From Streptomyces xanthophaeus (lineage in GTDB: Bacteria; Actinomycetota; Actinomycetes; Streptomycetales; Streptomycetaceae): a DNA stretch of 64,000 nucleotides. Under the pieces are notes generated by a model. That model was not told where the DNA came from and made no database searches. It worked only from the letters and a program-made list of their open reading frames with translations. The position numbers and the translations under genes were made by a program. Every line of letters begins with the position of its first letter. The first letter of the stretch is position 1. Shown piece by piece: positions 49,914 through 58,004 of the stretch. The stretch is taken from NCBI RefSeq assembly GCF_030440515.1, contig NZ_CP076543.1:1984001-2048000 (forward strand). Direction: 5' to 3'.

Positions 49914-51433
49914 GCTGCCTCGCCCTCCTTCGGGGTGTCGGTGTCGGCGCCCGCGGCGTCGGTGGTTTCGGCGGTGTCGGCGGTGTCGGCGGTGTCGTGC
50001 TGGGTGAAGACGGCCATCTGGGTCGGCGGCCCGACCTCGGGGTCGTCGTCGCCGACGGGCACGTACCGGACCCCGTAGCCGTGGCGCCGCGCGACCTCGC
50101 CGGCCCAGGCGCGGAACTCCTCGCGGTTCCACTCGAAGCGGTGGTCGCCGTGGCGGACGTGCCCGGCGGGCAGGGTCTCCCAGCGCACGTTGTACTCGAC
50201 GTTGGGGGTGGTGACGAGGACCGTGCGGGGGCGGGCCGAGCCGAAGACCGCGTACTCCAGCGCGGGCAGCCGCTCCGGATCCAGGTGCTCGATGACCTCG
50301 CTGAGCACGGCCGCGTCGTAGCCGGCCAGCCGCTTGTCGGTGTACGCGAGCGAGCCCTGCAGGAGCTTCAGGCGCGCGCTCTGCCGCTCGCCCATCCGGT
50401 CCAGCCGCAGCCGCCGGGCCGCGATCTGCAGGGCCCGCACGGACACGTCCATGCCGACGATCTCGGAGTACGCCGGGTCGCCGAGCAGCGCCTGGAGCAA
50501 CTGTCCCTGGCCGCAGCCGAGGTCCAGCACCCGCTGGGCACCGGCGGCCCGCAGGGCGGCGAGGATCGCCTCGCGCCGCTGCACGGCGAGCGGCACGGGC
50601 CGCTCCTCCGTGTCGCGGGTCTCGTCCACCGCGTTGTCGAGCTCCTCGACCTCGCTGCCGTCGGCCTCGGCGAGGCGGACCAGTTCCAGGCGCTCGATGG
50701 CGTCCTGGGTCAGCCGCTTGTGGCGGGCCAGGTAGCGGGAGGTGATCAGCCCGTTCTCGGGGTGGGCGGCGAGCCAGCCGTCTCCGGCGCGCAGCAGCTT
50801 GTCGACCTCGTCCGCGGAGATCCAGTAGTGCTTGGCGTCGTCGAGGACCGGCAGCAGCACGTAGAGCTGGCGCAGGGCGTCGGCGAGGCGCAGCTCGCCC
50901 TCCAGGACGAGCCGTACGTAGCGGGAGTCCCCCCACTCGGGGAACTGCTCGTCGAGGGGTACGGGCTCGGCCTCCACGAGGTCCCAGCCGAGCGGGCCGA
51001 ACAGGCGGTGCACGAGCGCGGCCCCGCCGCGGGCGGGCAGCACCGGGATCTCGACGCGCAGCGGCCGGGCCTGCTCCGGGAGTTCGGGGCGGGCGGTGCA
51101 CTGTCCCTTGAGGGCGGTGCGGAACACTCCGCTGAGCGCGACGGCGAGCAGCGAGGACGCGGCGTACGGCCGGTCGTTCACGTACTGCGCGAGCGCGGCG
51201 TCCGGCGCCCCGCCCCGGCCCTTGCCCCGGCCTCGCCGCACGAGCGCGACGGGGTCCACCTCCAGCAGCAGGGCCGCCGTGCACCGCTGGACCGAAGCCT
51301 CGGGGTAGAACACGTGGGCGGTGCCGTGTGAGGTGGAGAACGCCTGCGTCTTGCCGGGATGCTTGTGCAGCAGGTAGCCCAGGTCGGTGGCGGGTCGTTC
51401 AGGGGAGCCGGTGGTGGAGATCGTCAGGAACAC
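49910..51433 (-). CDS. hen1: 3'-terminal RNA ribose 2'-O-methyltransferase Hen1
   Basis: The 507-residue protein starts at a GTG at 51433. The N-terminal half (about 1-240) is the bacterial-specific domain that activates Pnkp ligation, with GYLLHKHPGKTQAFSTSHGTAHVFYPE. The C-terminal Mn-dependent methyltransferase has SAM motif VLDLGCGQGQLLQALL and the metal site around LSEVIEHLDPERL and PNVEYNVRWETLPAGHVRHGDHRFEW. It marks the repaired RNA at the 2'-OH of the break before sealing, so the site resists a second cut. The last 25 residues are a DTADTAETTDAAG tail. It is coupled to pnkp by ATGA. Confidence 0.93.
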   Translation of the reverse strand: MFLTISTTGSPERPATDLGYLLHKHPGKTQAFSTSHGTAHVFYPEASVQRCTAALLLEVDPVALVRRGRGKGRGGAPDAALAQYVNDRPYAASSLLAVALSGVFRTALKGQCTARPELPEQARPLRVEIPVLPARGGAALVHRLFGPLGWDLVEAEPVPLDEQFPEWGDSRYVRLVLEGELRLADALRQLYVLLPVLDDAKHYWISADEVDKLLRAGDGWLAAHPENGLITSRYLARHKRLTQDAIERLELVRLAEADGSEVEELDNAVDETRDTEERPVPLAVQRREAILAALRAAGAQRVLDLGCGQGQLLQALLGDPAYSEIVGMDVSVRALQIAARRLRLDRMGERQSARLKLLQGSLAYTDKRLAGYDAAVLSEVIEHLDPERLPALEYAVFGSARPRTVLVTTPNVEYNVRWETLPAGHVRHGDHRFEWNREEFRAWAGEVARRHGYGVRYVPVGDDDPEVGPPTQMAVFTQHDTADTADTAETTDAAGADTDTPKEGEAA

Positions 51434-51494
51434 ACGACCGATTGTTGCTGGTCACCCGCCCCGTCTGCCTCTTGTTTTTCGCTCTCCCCGGTTC

Positions 51495-52409
51495 CTACGG
51501 CCGCCGGTCCGGCAGCAGCGCCCCGAGGGCGGCGATCCGGTCCGGGCCGATGCGGCAGCAGCCGCCGATGAGGCGGGCGCCGGTGGTGTACCAGGCCCGG
51601 GTGGGCCAGGGGACGGGGTCGTCGGGGGTGTGCCAGGTGCGGGTGGCGGCGTTCCATACGGATCCGTCGTTGGGGTAGGCCAGCAGCGGCTTCGTGGTCA
51701 CGCCAGCGGCCGCTTCGAGGGCGGGCAGGACATCGGCCGGGTCACAGCAGTTGACGCCGACCGCGATGACCTCCGGGGAGGCGGCGGCGAGGGCGAAGGC
51801 CTCGCCGAGGGGCTGTCCGGCCCGCGTGCGGCCGGCGGCCACCGTGTACGAGAGCCAGGCGGGTGCGCCGGTCTCGGCGAGGACGGTGAGCACCGCCTCG
51901 GCCTCGTCGCTGTCGGGGACGGTCTCCACGGCCAGTACGTCGGGGCCGGCGGCGAGCAGGGCCTCGATGCGGGGGCGGTGGAAGGCGGCGAGCTCGCGCA
52001 CGCCCAGCCCGTACCGGCCGCGGTACTCGGAGCCGTCCGCGAGCATCGCTCCGTACGGGCCCACGGAGGCGGCCACCCACATCTCGTGGTCGGCGGCCTC
52101 GGCCGCCCGGGCGGCCAGGCGCACGCTCTGCCGCAGCAGGGCGGTGGTCTCGGCGCGGTCGTGGCCGTGGGCGGCGAAGGCTTCGTAGCCGACCTGGTAG
52201 CTGGCGGTGATCAGCACCTCGGCGCCGGCCCGGGCGTACGCCGTGTGGGCGGCTGCCACCTGGTCCGGGCGCTCGGCGAGCACCTGGCCCGACCAGAGGC
52301 CGCCGGACAGGTCGCAGCCCTGGGCGGCGAGCTGGTTGCTGAGCCCGCCGTCCAGGAGCACGGCCCTGCGTGCCAGGGCTTCGGCGAGCGGGCCGGACGC
52401 GCGTGGCAT
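51495..52409 (-). CDS. mmuM: homocysteine S-methyltransferase
   Basis: The 304-residue enzyme has the zinc-dependent Hcy-methyltransferase fold: LLDGGLSNQLAAQGCDL, ITASYQVGYEAF, VAASVGPYGAML, the first zinc cysteine region IAVGVNCCDP and the C-terminal LIGGCCRIGPDRI with two zinc cysteines. It should methylate homocysteine to methionine with S-methylmethionine or SAM. No permease or metE is adjacent. It is a single gene, bounded downstream by hen1 and upstream by a MITE-like element whose left end lies 16 bp from its start. Confidence 0.9.
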   Translation of the reverse strand: MPRASGPLAEALARRAVLLDGGLSNQLAAQGCDLSGGLWSGQVLAERPDQVAAAHTAYARAGAEVLITASYQVGYEAFAAHGHDRAETTALLRQSVRLAARAAEAADHEMWVAASVGPYGAMLADGSEYRGRYGLGVRELAAFHRPRIEALLAAGPDVLAVETVPDSDEAEAVLTVLAETGAPAWLSYTVAAGRTRAGQPLGEAFALAAASPEVIAVGVNCCDPADVLPALEAAAGVTTKPLLAYPNDGSVWNAATRTWHTPDDPVPWPTRAWYTTGARLIGGCCRIGPDRIAALGALLPDRRP

Positions 52410-52425
52410 GGGTTCGCCGCCTTCC

Positions 52426-52591
52426 TGAGGGCTGTCCCGCAGTCCCCGGCGTGCGCACGGCGCCGGCTACGGCGCCGCGCCGCGTTGTCGGAGCACCCGG
52501 ATACGCCCAGTATGGGGGCGCCCCTCCGCCTTGCGACGCACCGCATCCGGCGCCGCGCGCCGATCCACCGGGTCGTGCGGGACAGCCCTCA
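52426..52591. mobile_element. MITE-like element with 16-bp perfect terminal inverted repeats
   Basis: TGAGGGCTGTCCCGCA at 52426-52441 is repeated in exact inverse at 52576-52591, bounding 166 bp. The interior is GC-rich, non-coding and self-complementary in parts (GGCGCCGGCTACGGCGCC; GGCGCCGCGCGCC). The ends resemble termini I associate with IS5-type elements in Streptomyces. The right end overlaps the stop codon of the oxidoreductase gene (52589-52591). No transposase is present and I see no clear target duplication, so it would be non-autonomous or a decayed remnant. A long regulatory hairpin is the alternative. Confidence 0.5.
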
Positions 52592-53512
52592 GCGCAGCTG
52601 GGAGAGCACCTGGGCGGAGATCAGCTCCAGGTGGTCCAGGTCGTCGAGGTCGAGCAGCTGGAGGTAGACGCGGGAGGAGCCGGCGGCGCCGTAGGCGCCG
52701 ATCTTCTCCACGACCTCGGCCGGGGAGCCGGCCAGGCCGTTGGCCTTGAGCTCGTCGACGTCACGGCCGATGGCGGCGGCCCGGCGGGCCACCTCGGCGT
52801 CGTCCTTGCCCACGCAGACGACGAGGGCGTTGGAGTAGCGGAGGGCGTCGGCCTTGCGGCCGGCTTCCTCGGCGGCTTCCCGGACCCGGGCGAACTGCCG
52901 CTCGCTGTCGGCGATCGACGCAAAGGGCATGTTGAACTCGTCGGCGTACCGGGCGGCGAGCCGCGGGGTGCGCTTGGCTCCGTGGCCGCCGATGAGGACG
53001 GGGACCTTGGTCTGGGCGGGCTTGGGGAGCGCGGGCGAGTTCTCCACCTGGTAGTGCTTGCCCGCGTAGTCGAAGGTGGCGCCGGCCTCGGTGGCCCACA
53101 GGCCGGTGACGATGGCCAGCTGCTCCTCCAGCCGTGACATCCGGTCCGCCGGGAAGGGGATCCCGTAGGCCTTGTGCTCCTGCTCGAACCAGCCCGCGCC
53201 GAGGCCCAGTTCGATGCGGCCGCCGGACATCTGGTCGACCTGGGCCACCTGGATGGCGAGGACTCCGGGCAGCCGGAAGGTTCCTGCCGTCATCAGCGTG
53301 CCGAGGCGGATCCGCTTGGTCTCCCGGGCCAGGCCCGCGAGGGTGATCCAGGCGTCGGTGGGGCCGGGCAGTCCGTCGGCGGATCCCATGCGCAGGTAGT
53401 GGTCGGAGCGGAAGAACGCGTCGAAGCCCAGGTCCTCGGTGGCCTTGGCGACGGCCAGGAGGGTGTCGTAGCTCGCACCCTGCTGGGGCTCGGTGAAAAT
53501 GCGAAGGTCCAT
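52589..53512 (-). CDS. LLM class F420-dependent oxidoreductase
   Basis: The 307-residue luciferase-like TIM-barrel protein starts MDLRIFTEPQQGASYDTLLAVAKATEDLGFDAFFRSDHYL, followed by GTLMTAGTFRLPGVLAIQVAQVDQMSGGRIELGLGAGWFEQEHKAYG and PVLIGGHGAKRTPRLAARYADEFN. These are standard in the F420-dependent branch (TIGR03560-like). The cofactor is inferred from family; the substrate is unknown. Its stop codon lies in the right inverted repeat of the MITE-like element. The ATG at 53512 follows a G-rich ribosome site. Confidence 0.87.
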   Translation of the reverse strand: MDLRIFTEPQQGASYDTLLAVAKATEDLGFDAFFRSDHYLRMGSADGLPGPTDAWITLAGLARETKRIRLGTLMTAGTFRLPGVLAIQVAQVDQMSGGRIELGLGAGWFEQEHKAYGIPFPADRMSRLEEQLAIVTGLWATEAGATFDYAGKHYQVENSPALPKPAQTKVPVLIGGHGAKRTPRLAARYADEFNMPFASIADSERQFARVREAAEEAGRKADALRYSNALVVCVGKDDAEVARRAAAIGRDVDELKANGLAGSPAEVVEKIGAYGAAGSSRVYLQLLDLDDLDHLELISAQVLSQLR

Positions 53513-53715
53513 ACCCCCCATCCTGCACTTCCCGCCCCGGCAGGGTGAATCTTCGTCAACCGGACGGTCCACCCCGGAGCCCGCCAGTGACCAGCCCGGA
53601 CAGAGATCGTTGGCTCGGACGGAGCCGGACCGCCCGGCCCGCGCGCCGGCGGCGTCCCGCCGGTGCGTCCACCGCCCCCTTCCGCCCTGGAAGGGCCAGG
53701 GCCGAGGAGGCCGCC

Positions 53716-53970
53716 ATGTCCCACGAGGCCGTGCCGGAGACCCACCGACACACCGGAACGACCGGACAGGCAGCGCAGGCAGCACACGACCAGGCAGGTC
53801 AGGAGCCCGCGGTACCCGCCCAGGGCGGCGGCGCGCCGAAGGGCCTGCTGCAGCAGATGGAAGAACTGATGGCCGCGCTGAACGCCGACCTGTCCCGGCT
53901 CGACGCCGATCTCCAGGCCTCCACGGACCGCATCCCCGAGGGCGAGCGCCCGTCCTACCGGTCGTCCTGA
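53716..53970 (+). CDS. small acidic helical protein, hypothetical
   Basis: The protein has 84 residues from the ATG at 53716, with GAGGAGG upstream. The first 45 residues are Gln/Ala/His-rich and probably disordered. Residues 48-72 (GLLQQMEELMAALNADLSRLDADLQ) form an amphipathic helix able to make a coiled coil. The end is EGERPSYRSS. An upstream in-frame start adds an Arg/Pro-rich stretch of poor coding quality, so I reject it. No family is recognised. Confidence 0.6.
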   Translation: MSHEAVPETHRHTGTTGQAAQAAHDQAGQEPAVPAQGGGAPKGLLQQMEELMAALNADLSRLDADLQASTDRIPEGERPSYRSS

Positions 53971-53976
53971 CCGTGC

Positions 53977-54002
53977 GGGTCCCGCCGCGCACGGCGGGAC
54001 CC
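53977..54002. terminator. bidirectional hairpin terminator
   Basis: A perfect 11-bp stem (GGGTCCCGCCG with CGGCGGGACCC) has a CGCA loop. It sits between the convergent stops at 53970 and 54017 and probably serves both. Confidence 0.75.
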
Positions 54003-54016
54003 CCTCCGTGCCGACC

Positions 54017-54502
54017 TCAGGCCACGCCCGAGGCCGACCCCCGCTCACGGACCGCCATGCGGCGCAGGATCGCCCGCACCCGGTCGCTCGACTCGTCGGC
54101 CGCGTCGATCGACTCTATGCACTGCCAGTACAGGGCCTCGTCGTCCGTCCCGCAGGCCACCCCGACCAGGGCTATCCCCACTTCACCCAGCAGCGCCTGG
54201 AGTCCGAGCAGCGCCTGCCGGACATCCGACACCTCGCTCAACTGCGCGGCCCGCGGCGGATATTCGGGCGCGCTGCCCTCTCCGCGCAGGGCCGCCCGGT
54301 CGAGCACCCCGCAGCCTCTGCCTCCCGCTTCCCCCAGTCCCCGTGCCTCCGATCTGAGCTCGGGCGGCCCGGTGACCGCCAGATAGCTCCCTATGCCCTG
54401 CGCGAGTGCCTGGGCCTGCCAGGCCTCGCCCACGATGTCCCACGCGACCCCACTCTGTGCCAGCGCGTGCCGGCCGGCCGCGATGAGCCGTACCGCATCC
54501 AT
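54017..54502 (-). CDS. DUF6099 family protein
   Basis: From the ATG at 54502 the protein has 161 residues (MDAVRLIAAGRHALAQSGVAWDIVGEAWQAQALAQGIGSYLAVTG). It is all-helical, with ELRSEARGLGEAGGRGCGVLD in the middle and ALYWQCIESIDAADESSDRVRAILRRMAVRERG near the end. I recognise the conserved Streptomyces family called DUF6099, of unknown function. A longer start at 54562 adds 20 basic residues without support. It is a single gene upstream of the bidirectional terminator. Confidence 0.72.
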   Translation of the reverse strand: MDAVRLIAAGRHALAQSGVAWDIVGEAWQAQALAQGIGSYLAVTGPPELRSEARGLGEAGGRGCGVLDRAALRGEGSAPEYPPRAAQLSEVSDVRQALLGLQALLGEVGIALVGVACGTDDEALYWQCIESIDAADESSDRVRAILRRMAVRERGSASGVA

Positions 54503-54625
54503 ATGCCGTCCCCCGTCCGCACGACATCCCGCCGTCCTCACCACTACCCAGAGTGAGGGCAACGCGCCAGTAAAGCCAGGGGTATTCGGAAAATGTGGAC
54601 AGAAACGTGATTGTGGATGAGTCCA

Positions 54626-55045
54626 TCACTCCGAAGAGTGACGATTCGGTGTCGGTGTACCCGGCACGGGGAAGCGGAGTTCGTTCCTCTCGATCTTCGC
54701 GGCGAGCGCATCCAGCACATCCACCCCGAGAACCTCACAGAACTGCAGCAGATACGCGAGCACGTCAGCCACCTCATCGGCCACCCGGTGGGCCGATTCC
54801 GGTTTCTCCATGACCTTCGCCGACTGCTCGGGCGTCAGCCACTGGAAGATTTCGACCAGTTCGGCCGCCTCCACACTGAGCGCCACCGCCAGGTTCTTGG
54901 GCGTGTGGTACGGCTCCCAGCCGCGCGCCGCCGCGAACTGCGCGAGCCGGCGCTGCAGTCGGTCCAGCCGCTCGTCGGACCGCTCGCCCATCCGTCCCCC
55001 GGGGGATTCCGGCCGCCGCTCGGGCTGCTCCTGCGTCTCGTTCAT
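54626..55045 (-). CDS. MazG-like nucleotide pyrophosphohydrolase
   Basis: The protein has 139 residues with a charged 30-residue leader and a MazG-type four-helix domain. The metal ligands are VALSVEAAELVEIFQWL (E-x2-E) and HRVADEVADVLAYLLQFCE (E-x2-D), the standard pattern for dCTP or other NTP pyrophosphatases (dCTPase-like). It probably cleans up modified or surplus nucleotides. Its ATG overlaps the stop of the upstream ATPase gene (ATGA), so the two are translationally coupled. Confidence 0.87.
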   Translation of the reverse strand: MNETQEQPERRPESPGGRMGERSDERLDRLQRRLAQFAAARGWEPYHTPKNLAVALSVEAAELVEIFQWLTPEQSAKVMEKPESAHRVADEVADVLAYLLQFCEVLGVDVLDALAAKIERNELRFPVPGTPTPNRHSSE

Positions 55046-56625
55046 GCCCTCAGGTCTACCATCGCGACGCCCGGGAGGTCGCGGGCGGCCGCCGCGGTCC
55101 CCTCCCCCACCGCCGCCACCAGCCGGATGTGGCCGCGGCCGCAGGAGAGCAGGGCCAGACGCAGCAGCTCGGCGCTCTGCCGCCGGTCCAGGCCCCGGTC
55201 GAAGCCGTCGGCCAGCACCGTCAGCGCCTGCCGCGCGGAGAGCAGTTCGGCGGCCGGGTCCATGGCCAGCACCCCCGGCCCGGTCAGCAGGACCAGCGCC
55301 AGTGCGAGGAAGCGGAGTTCGCCCGCGCCCAGCCGGGCCAGCTCCGTGGCGGGCCGGCCGGGGCCGCGGTCCAGGACCGCCGCGACGGGGCCGCCGCCTG
55401 CGGGAGCCCGCACGTCCAGCCCGGCGACGGTCCCCGCGCAGCCGGTACGGGCCGCCTCCGCGAGCAGCGCGTGGCGGGTGCCGCATTCGCTGCGGGTCCG
55501 GCGCAGCACGTCGGCCAGGTTGGCGCAGTCGCCCAGCAGCCGGCCCTCGCCCGGCGGGACGGCGGCGCGCATCCGGTCCGGGCGGGGGTCGCACGGGAAC
55601 ACCGCCCGCAGGGCCACGACCACCTGCTCGGCAGCGGCCAGGACCTGGCGCTGGCCGGCGGTGGAACCGGCGACGCGGAGCGGGAGCAGTGCCGTGCCGA
55701 GCCGGTCGTCGGGCAGCGGGGCCCTGGTGACGCCGATGGCGCCGCCGGTCAGCCAGGCGGCCTGGACCGAGCGCCGGCCGGGGTCGCGCAGGGCGGTGGC
55801 GAGCAGGATCTGCCCGTCCTGCGATAGCCGTTCGCCGACGATCCGCAGCGTGGGCTCGACCTGGACGGCGAGGTCGAGCCGGACCGGGCCGACGGGTCCG
55901 TCCACGGTGCAGCCGAGGCGGAACCCGCGCCGGCGCTGCGCGTCGGGGACGGCCCGGTCGGGGATGCGGGCGCGCGGATCCGGGAAGGCCTCTTCCAGGC
56001 CGGCCCCGGAACCCAGCCCGGCCAGGGCCTCGTAGGCGGCCAGGGCCTGGGACTTGCCGCTGCCGCTCGGCCCGGCGAAGAGGGTGAGCGGGCCGAGCGG
56101 GAAGACCGCCGAGCGGTGCGGTCCGAAGGCGGAGAGCCGCAGCTCGGTGACCACGGGCCGCGGCTGCTGCGACTGCCGCTGCGCGGGCTCGGCAGGACGA
56201 CCGGAGACGCGGAGGCCCGCCTGTGACGGCTCGACCGGGTCCCCGGCGATCCCGGCCGCCACCCCGACAGGCCCCTGCGGAGCCGGGGCCGCAGGTGCCT
56301 CAGCGGCAGGGACGGGCCGGGTCGGGGCCGCGGGTGCCGCCATGGCGGGAACGGGGCGTGGGCCGGTCACGGCGGCGCCCCGGGAAGCCGCGGATGCCGC
56401 AGAGGTCGCGGAGATCGCGGGAGCCCCGGAAGCCACGGACGTGGTCGGTGCGTCGGGTGCGTCGGGCGCGTCGTGTGGGGTGGGTGGGGCCGGGGGCGCC
56501 GTGGCGAGCCGGCCGCCGTCCGGTCGTCCGGCCTCGTCGGGGCAGTCGGTTCGGGTATCGGCTAACGCGACGGCGACGGCGGCGGCGGTGCGCCCCGCCG
56601 TCGTCGCGTCCAGGGTGGCGTCCAT
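55042..56625 (-). CDS. AAA family ATPase (SMC/RecF-like fold) with Ala/Pro-rich N-terminus
   Basis: The frame encodes 527 residues. Residues 1-155 are low-complexity Ala/Pro/Thr sequence and probably disordered; the true start may be inside it. The ATPase begins at ELRLSAFGPHRSAVFPLGPLTLFAGPSGSGKSQALAAYEAL, a RecF/SMC-like opening with Walker A. The ABC-like signature is LARLGAGELRFLALALVLL and Walker B is GVLAMDPAAELLSARQ, where Asp-Pro replaces the usual Asp-Glu. VRLVAAVGEG-like RLVAAVGEGTAAAARD follows. It overlaps the MazG-like gene. A DNA- or nucleotide-stress role is possible but unproven. Confidence 0.78.
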   Translation of the reverse strand: MDATLDATTAGRTAAAVAVALADTRTDCPDEAGRPDGGRLATAPPAPPTPHDAPDAPDAPTTSVASGAPAISATSAASAASRGAAVTGPRPVPAMAAPAAPTRPVPAAEAPAAPAPQGPVGVAAGIAGDPVEPSQAGLRVSGRPAEPAQRQSQQPRPVVTELRLSAFGPHRSAVFPLGPLTLFAGPSGSGKSQALAAYEALAGLGSGAGLEEAFPDPRARIPDRAVPDAQRRRGFRLGCTVDGPVGPVRLDLAVQVEPTLRIVGERLSQDGQILLATALRDPGRRSVQAAWLTGGAIGVTRAPLPDDRLGTALLPLRVAGSTAGQRQVLAAAEQVVVALRAVFPCDPRPDRMRAAVPPGEGRLLGDCANLADVLRRTRSECGTRHALLAEAARTGCAGTVAGLDVRAPAGGGPVAAVLDRGPGRPATELARLGAGELRFLALALVLLTGPGVLAMDPAAELLSARQALTVLADGFDRGLDRRQSAELLRLALLSCGRGHIRLVAAVGEGTAAAARDLPGVAMVDLRA

Positions 56626-56691
56626 GCGCGGACGGTACGGCCCGCCGGACCCCCCGCGGCTCCGGCGAACCGTTCCCTCGCGGGGACCTTC

Positions 56692-57087
56692 CTACGATCG
56701 GGGGACGGCCGCGGCCGCGATCCCCTCGACCTCGGTCCCCACCGGCGCGAGCAGGAAGACGTTCCGGTCGACCCGGTGCATCCCGCTGCCCAGGCCGAAG
56801 ACCACGCCGCTGCTGAAGTCCAGGATGCGCTTGGCCACTTCGCTGTCCGCCCCGGTGAGGTCGAGCAGGACCGGGATCTGCGCGATCAGGTACTCCGCCA
56901 CCTCCCGCGCGTCCGCGAAGATCTGAACTCTGATCACCACGAAGCGCCGCTGCTCCGCCGCCGACGCACCGGGCGCCGTCGGGATCGTGCGGTGGTCCAC
57001 CCGGGAGGGCCATTCGTTGCGACTGCGCAGGGGGACCACCTGCGCGAGCCCCTCCCACTGTTCGTCGGTGACGTCGTACCTGCTCAC
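56692..57087 (-). CDS. SepF-like cell division protein
   Basis: The 131-residue protein has the SepF core from about residue 45: RRFVVIRVQIFADAREVAEYLIAQIPVLLDLTGADSEVAKRILDFSSGVVFGLGSGMHRVDRNVFLLAPVGTEVEG. GVVFGLGSGMHRV corresponds to the conserved glycine turn that forms the polymerisation surface. The N-terminus lacks a strong membrane amphipathic helix, as in the SepF-like (Sfl) paralogues of Streptomyces rather than the true SepF of the ftsZ cluster. It likely modulates sporulation-septum or polar growth. It is divergent from the iron-box gene at 57243. Confidence 0.88.
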   Translation of the reverse strand: MSRYDVTDEQWEGLAQVVPLRSRNEWPSRVDHRTIPTAPGASAAEQRRFVVIRVQIFADAREVAEYLIAQIPVLLDLTGADSEVAKRILDFSSGVVFGLGSGMHRVDRNVFLLAPVGTEVEGIAAAAVPRS

Positions 57088-57198
57088 CGGGCCGCCTCGG
57101 CCGTGCGCTTCATGTGCATCCCCCCATCCTCTCGCGTTTCACCCGTTCAGCCCAACAACGACACGAGCGTGCCGGGTACTACCGGAGAGCCAGATGAG

Positions 57199-57217
57199 TT
57201 AGGTTAGGCATACCTAA
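57199..57217. promoter_or_regulatory. DmdR/IdeR-type iron box
   Basis: The 19-bp TTAGGTTAGGCATACCTAA closely matches the actinobacterial iron-box consensus (TTAGGTTAGGCTNNCCTAA). It lies 26 bp before the ATG at 57243, in position to block that promoter when iron is plentiful. Direct repression by DmdR1 is inferred. Confidence 0.85.
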
Positions 57218-57242
57218 GTCACTCGGACGAGGAGAGATCCGC

Positions 57243-57962
57243 ATGCGCCTGTTCGGTGCCCCCGCCACGCCGGCCGACCGGCCCACCGATGCCGAGCGCA
57301 TCCGGTCGATCCTGACCGCCGCCCACTCCATGACCGTGGTCACCGAAGGGCAGCGCTCCGAGGTCCGCCACCTCGACGGCAGCGACCCGATGGGACGGCT
57401 GCACCTGCACCCCGCCGAGCCCGGCGGCGAGTCCGAGTACCGGCCGTCGATCCGGCTGGAGTTCACCGATGTCGCCCCCACCCCCGTACGGGACCGGGTG
57501 CGCGCCCGCGTCACCGTGCTGGGCCGGCTGCTCTCCCCCTACTCCGACCTGGCCGAAGGCTCCGGCGCCGACTCCACCTGCATGGAATTCGACCGCGCCG
57601 TCCTGGAGACCCCGGAAGGGCGCTCGCACGTCGGCCTCGAAGAGCTGGACGCCGCCTGCCCCGACCCCCTGTCCCCGTACGAGGCGGGCATGCTCACGCA
57701 CCTCCTCGACGACCACCACGACCTGGTCACCCTGCTGCTGCGGCTGGTCCGGCCGCTGCCCACCGCCACCGTGCTCCGCGCACTGCCGGTCGCCATGGAC
57801 CGGTACGGGATCACCCTGCGACTGGAGGAGCGCCGCGGCCACCGCGACGTGCGGCTGCCCTTCCCCTCGCCCCTCGACGACGTCGAGCAGGCCGGCACCC
57901 AGATCCAGGCCCTCTTCAGCGCGGCCCGGCGGAGCTCGCACCGCAACACCCTGCCGGCCTGA
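57243..57962 (+). CDS. DUF2470 domain-containing protein, iron-regulated
   Basis: The protein has 239 residues with GAGGAG upstream. DADUF2470-type features are AERIRSILTAAHSMTVVTEGQRSEVRHLDG in the N-terminal half and a C-terminal LDDHHDLVTLLLRLVRPLPTATVLRALPVAMDRYGITLRLEE with an HH pair. The DUF2470 fold occurs next to FMN-binding split barrels in heme-degrading HugZ-like proteins, but the split barrel is not evident here. The iron box just upstream indicates expression under iron starvation, so a role in heme or siderophore iron use is plausible. Confidence 0.82.
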   Translation: MRLFGAPATPADRPTDAERIRSILTAAHSMTVVTEGQRSEVRHLDGSDPMGRLHLHPAEPGGESEYRPSIRLEFTDVAPTPVRDRVRARVTVLGRLLSPYSDLAEGSGADSTCMEFDRAVLETPEGRSHVGLEELDAACPDPLSPYEAGMLTHLLDDHHDLVTLLLRLVRPLPTATVLRALPVAMDRYGITLRLEERRGHRDVRLPFPSPLDDVEQAGTQIQALFSAARRSSHRNTLPA

Positions 57963-58004
57963 CACGCCGGAATACCCCACCGCGGACCCGCGTTGGGGAC
58001 GATC

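Noticed and set aside
47358..51284. Possible Hen1-Pnkp single-chain fusion
   Set aside because: The frame extends upstream of pnkp, but through hen1 in the wrong frame. Hen1 is complete in another frame and overlaps pnkp by ATGA, so they are two proteins.
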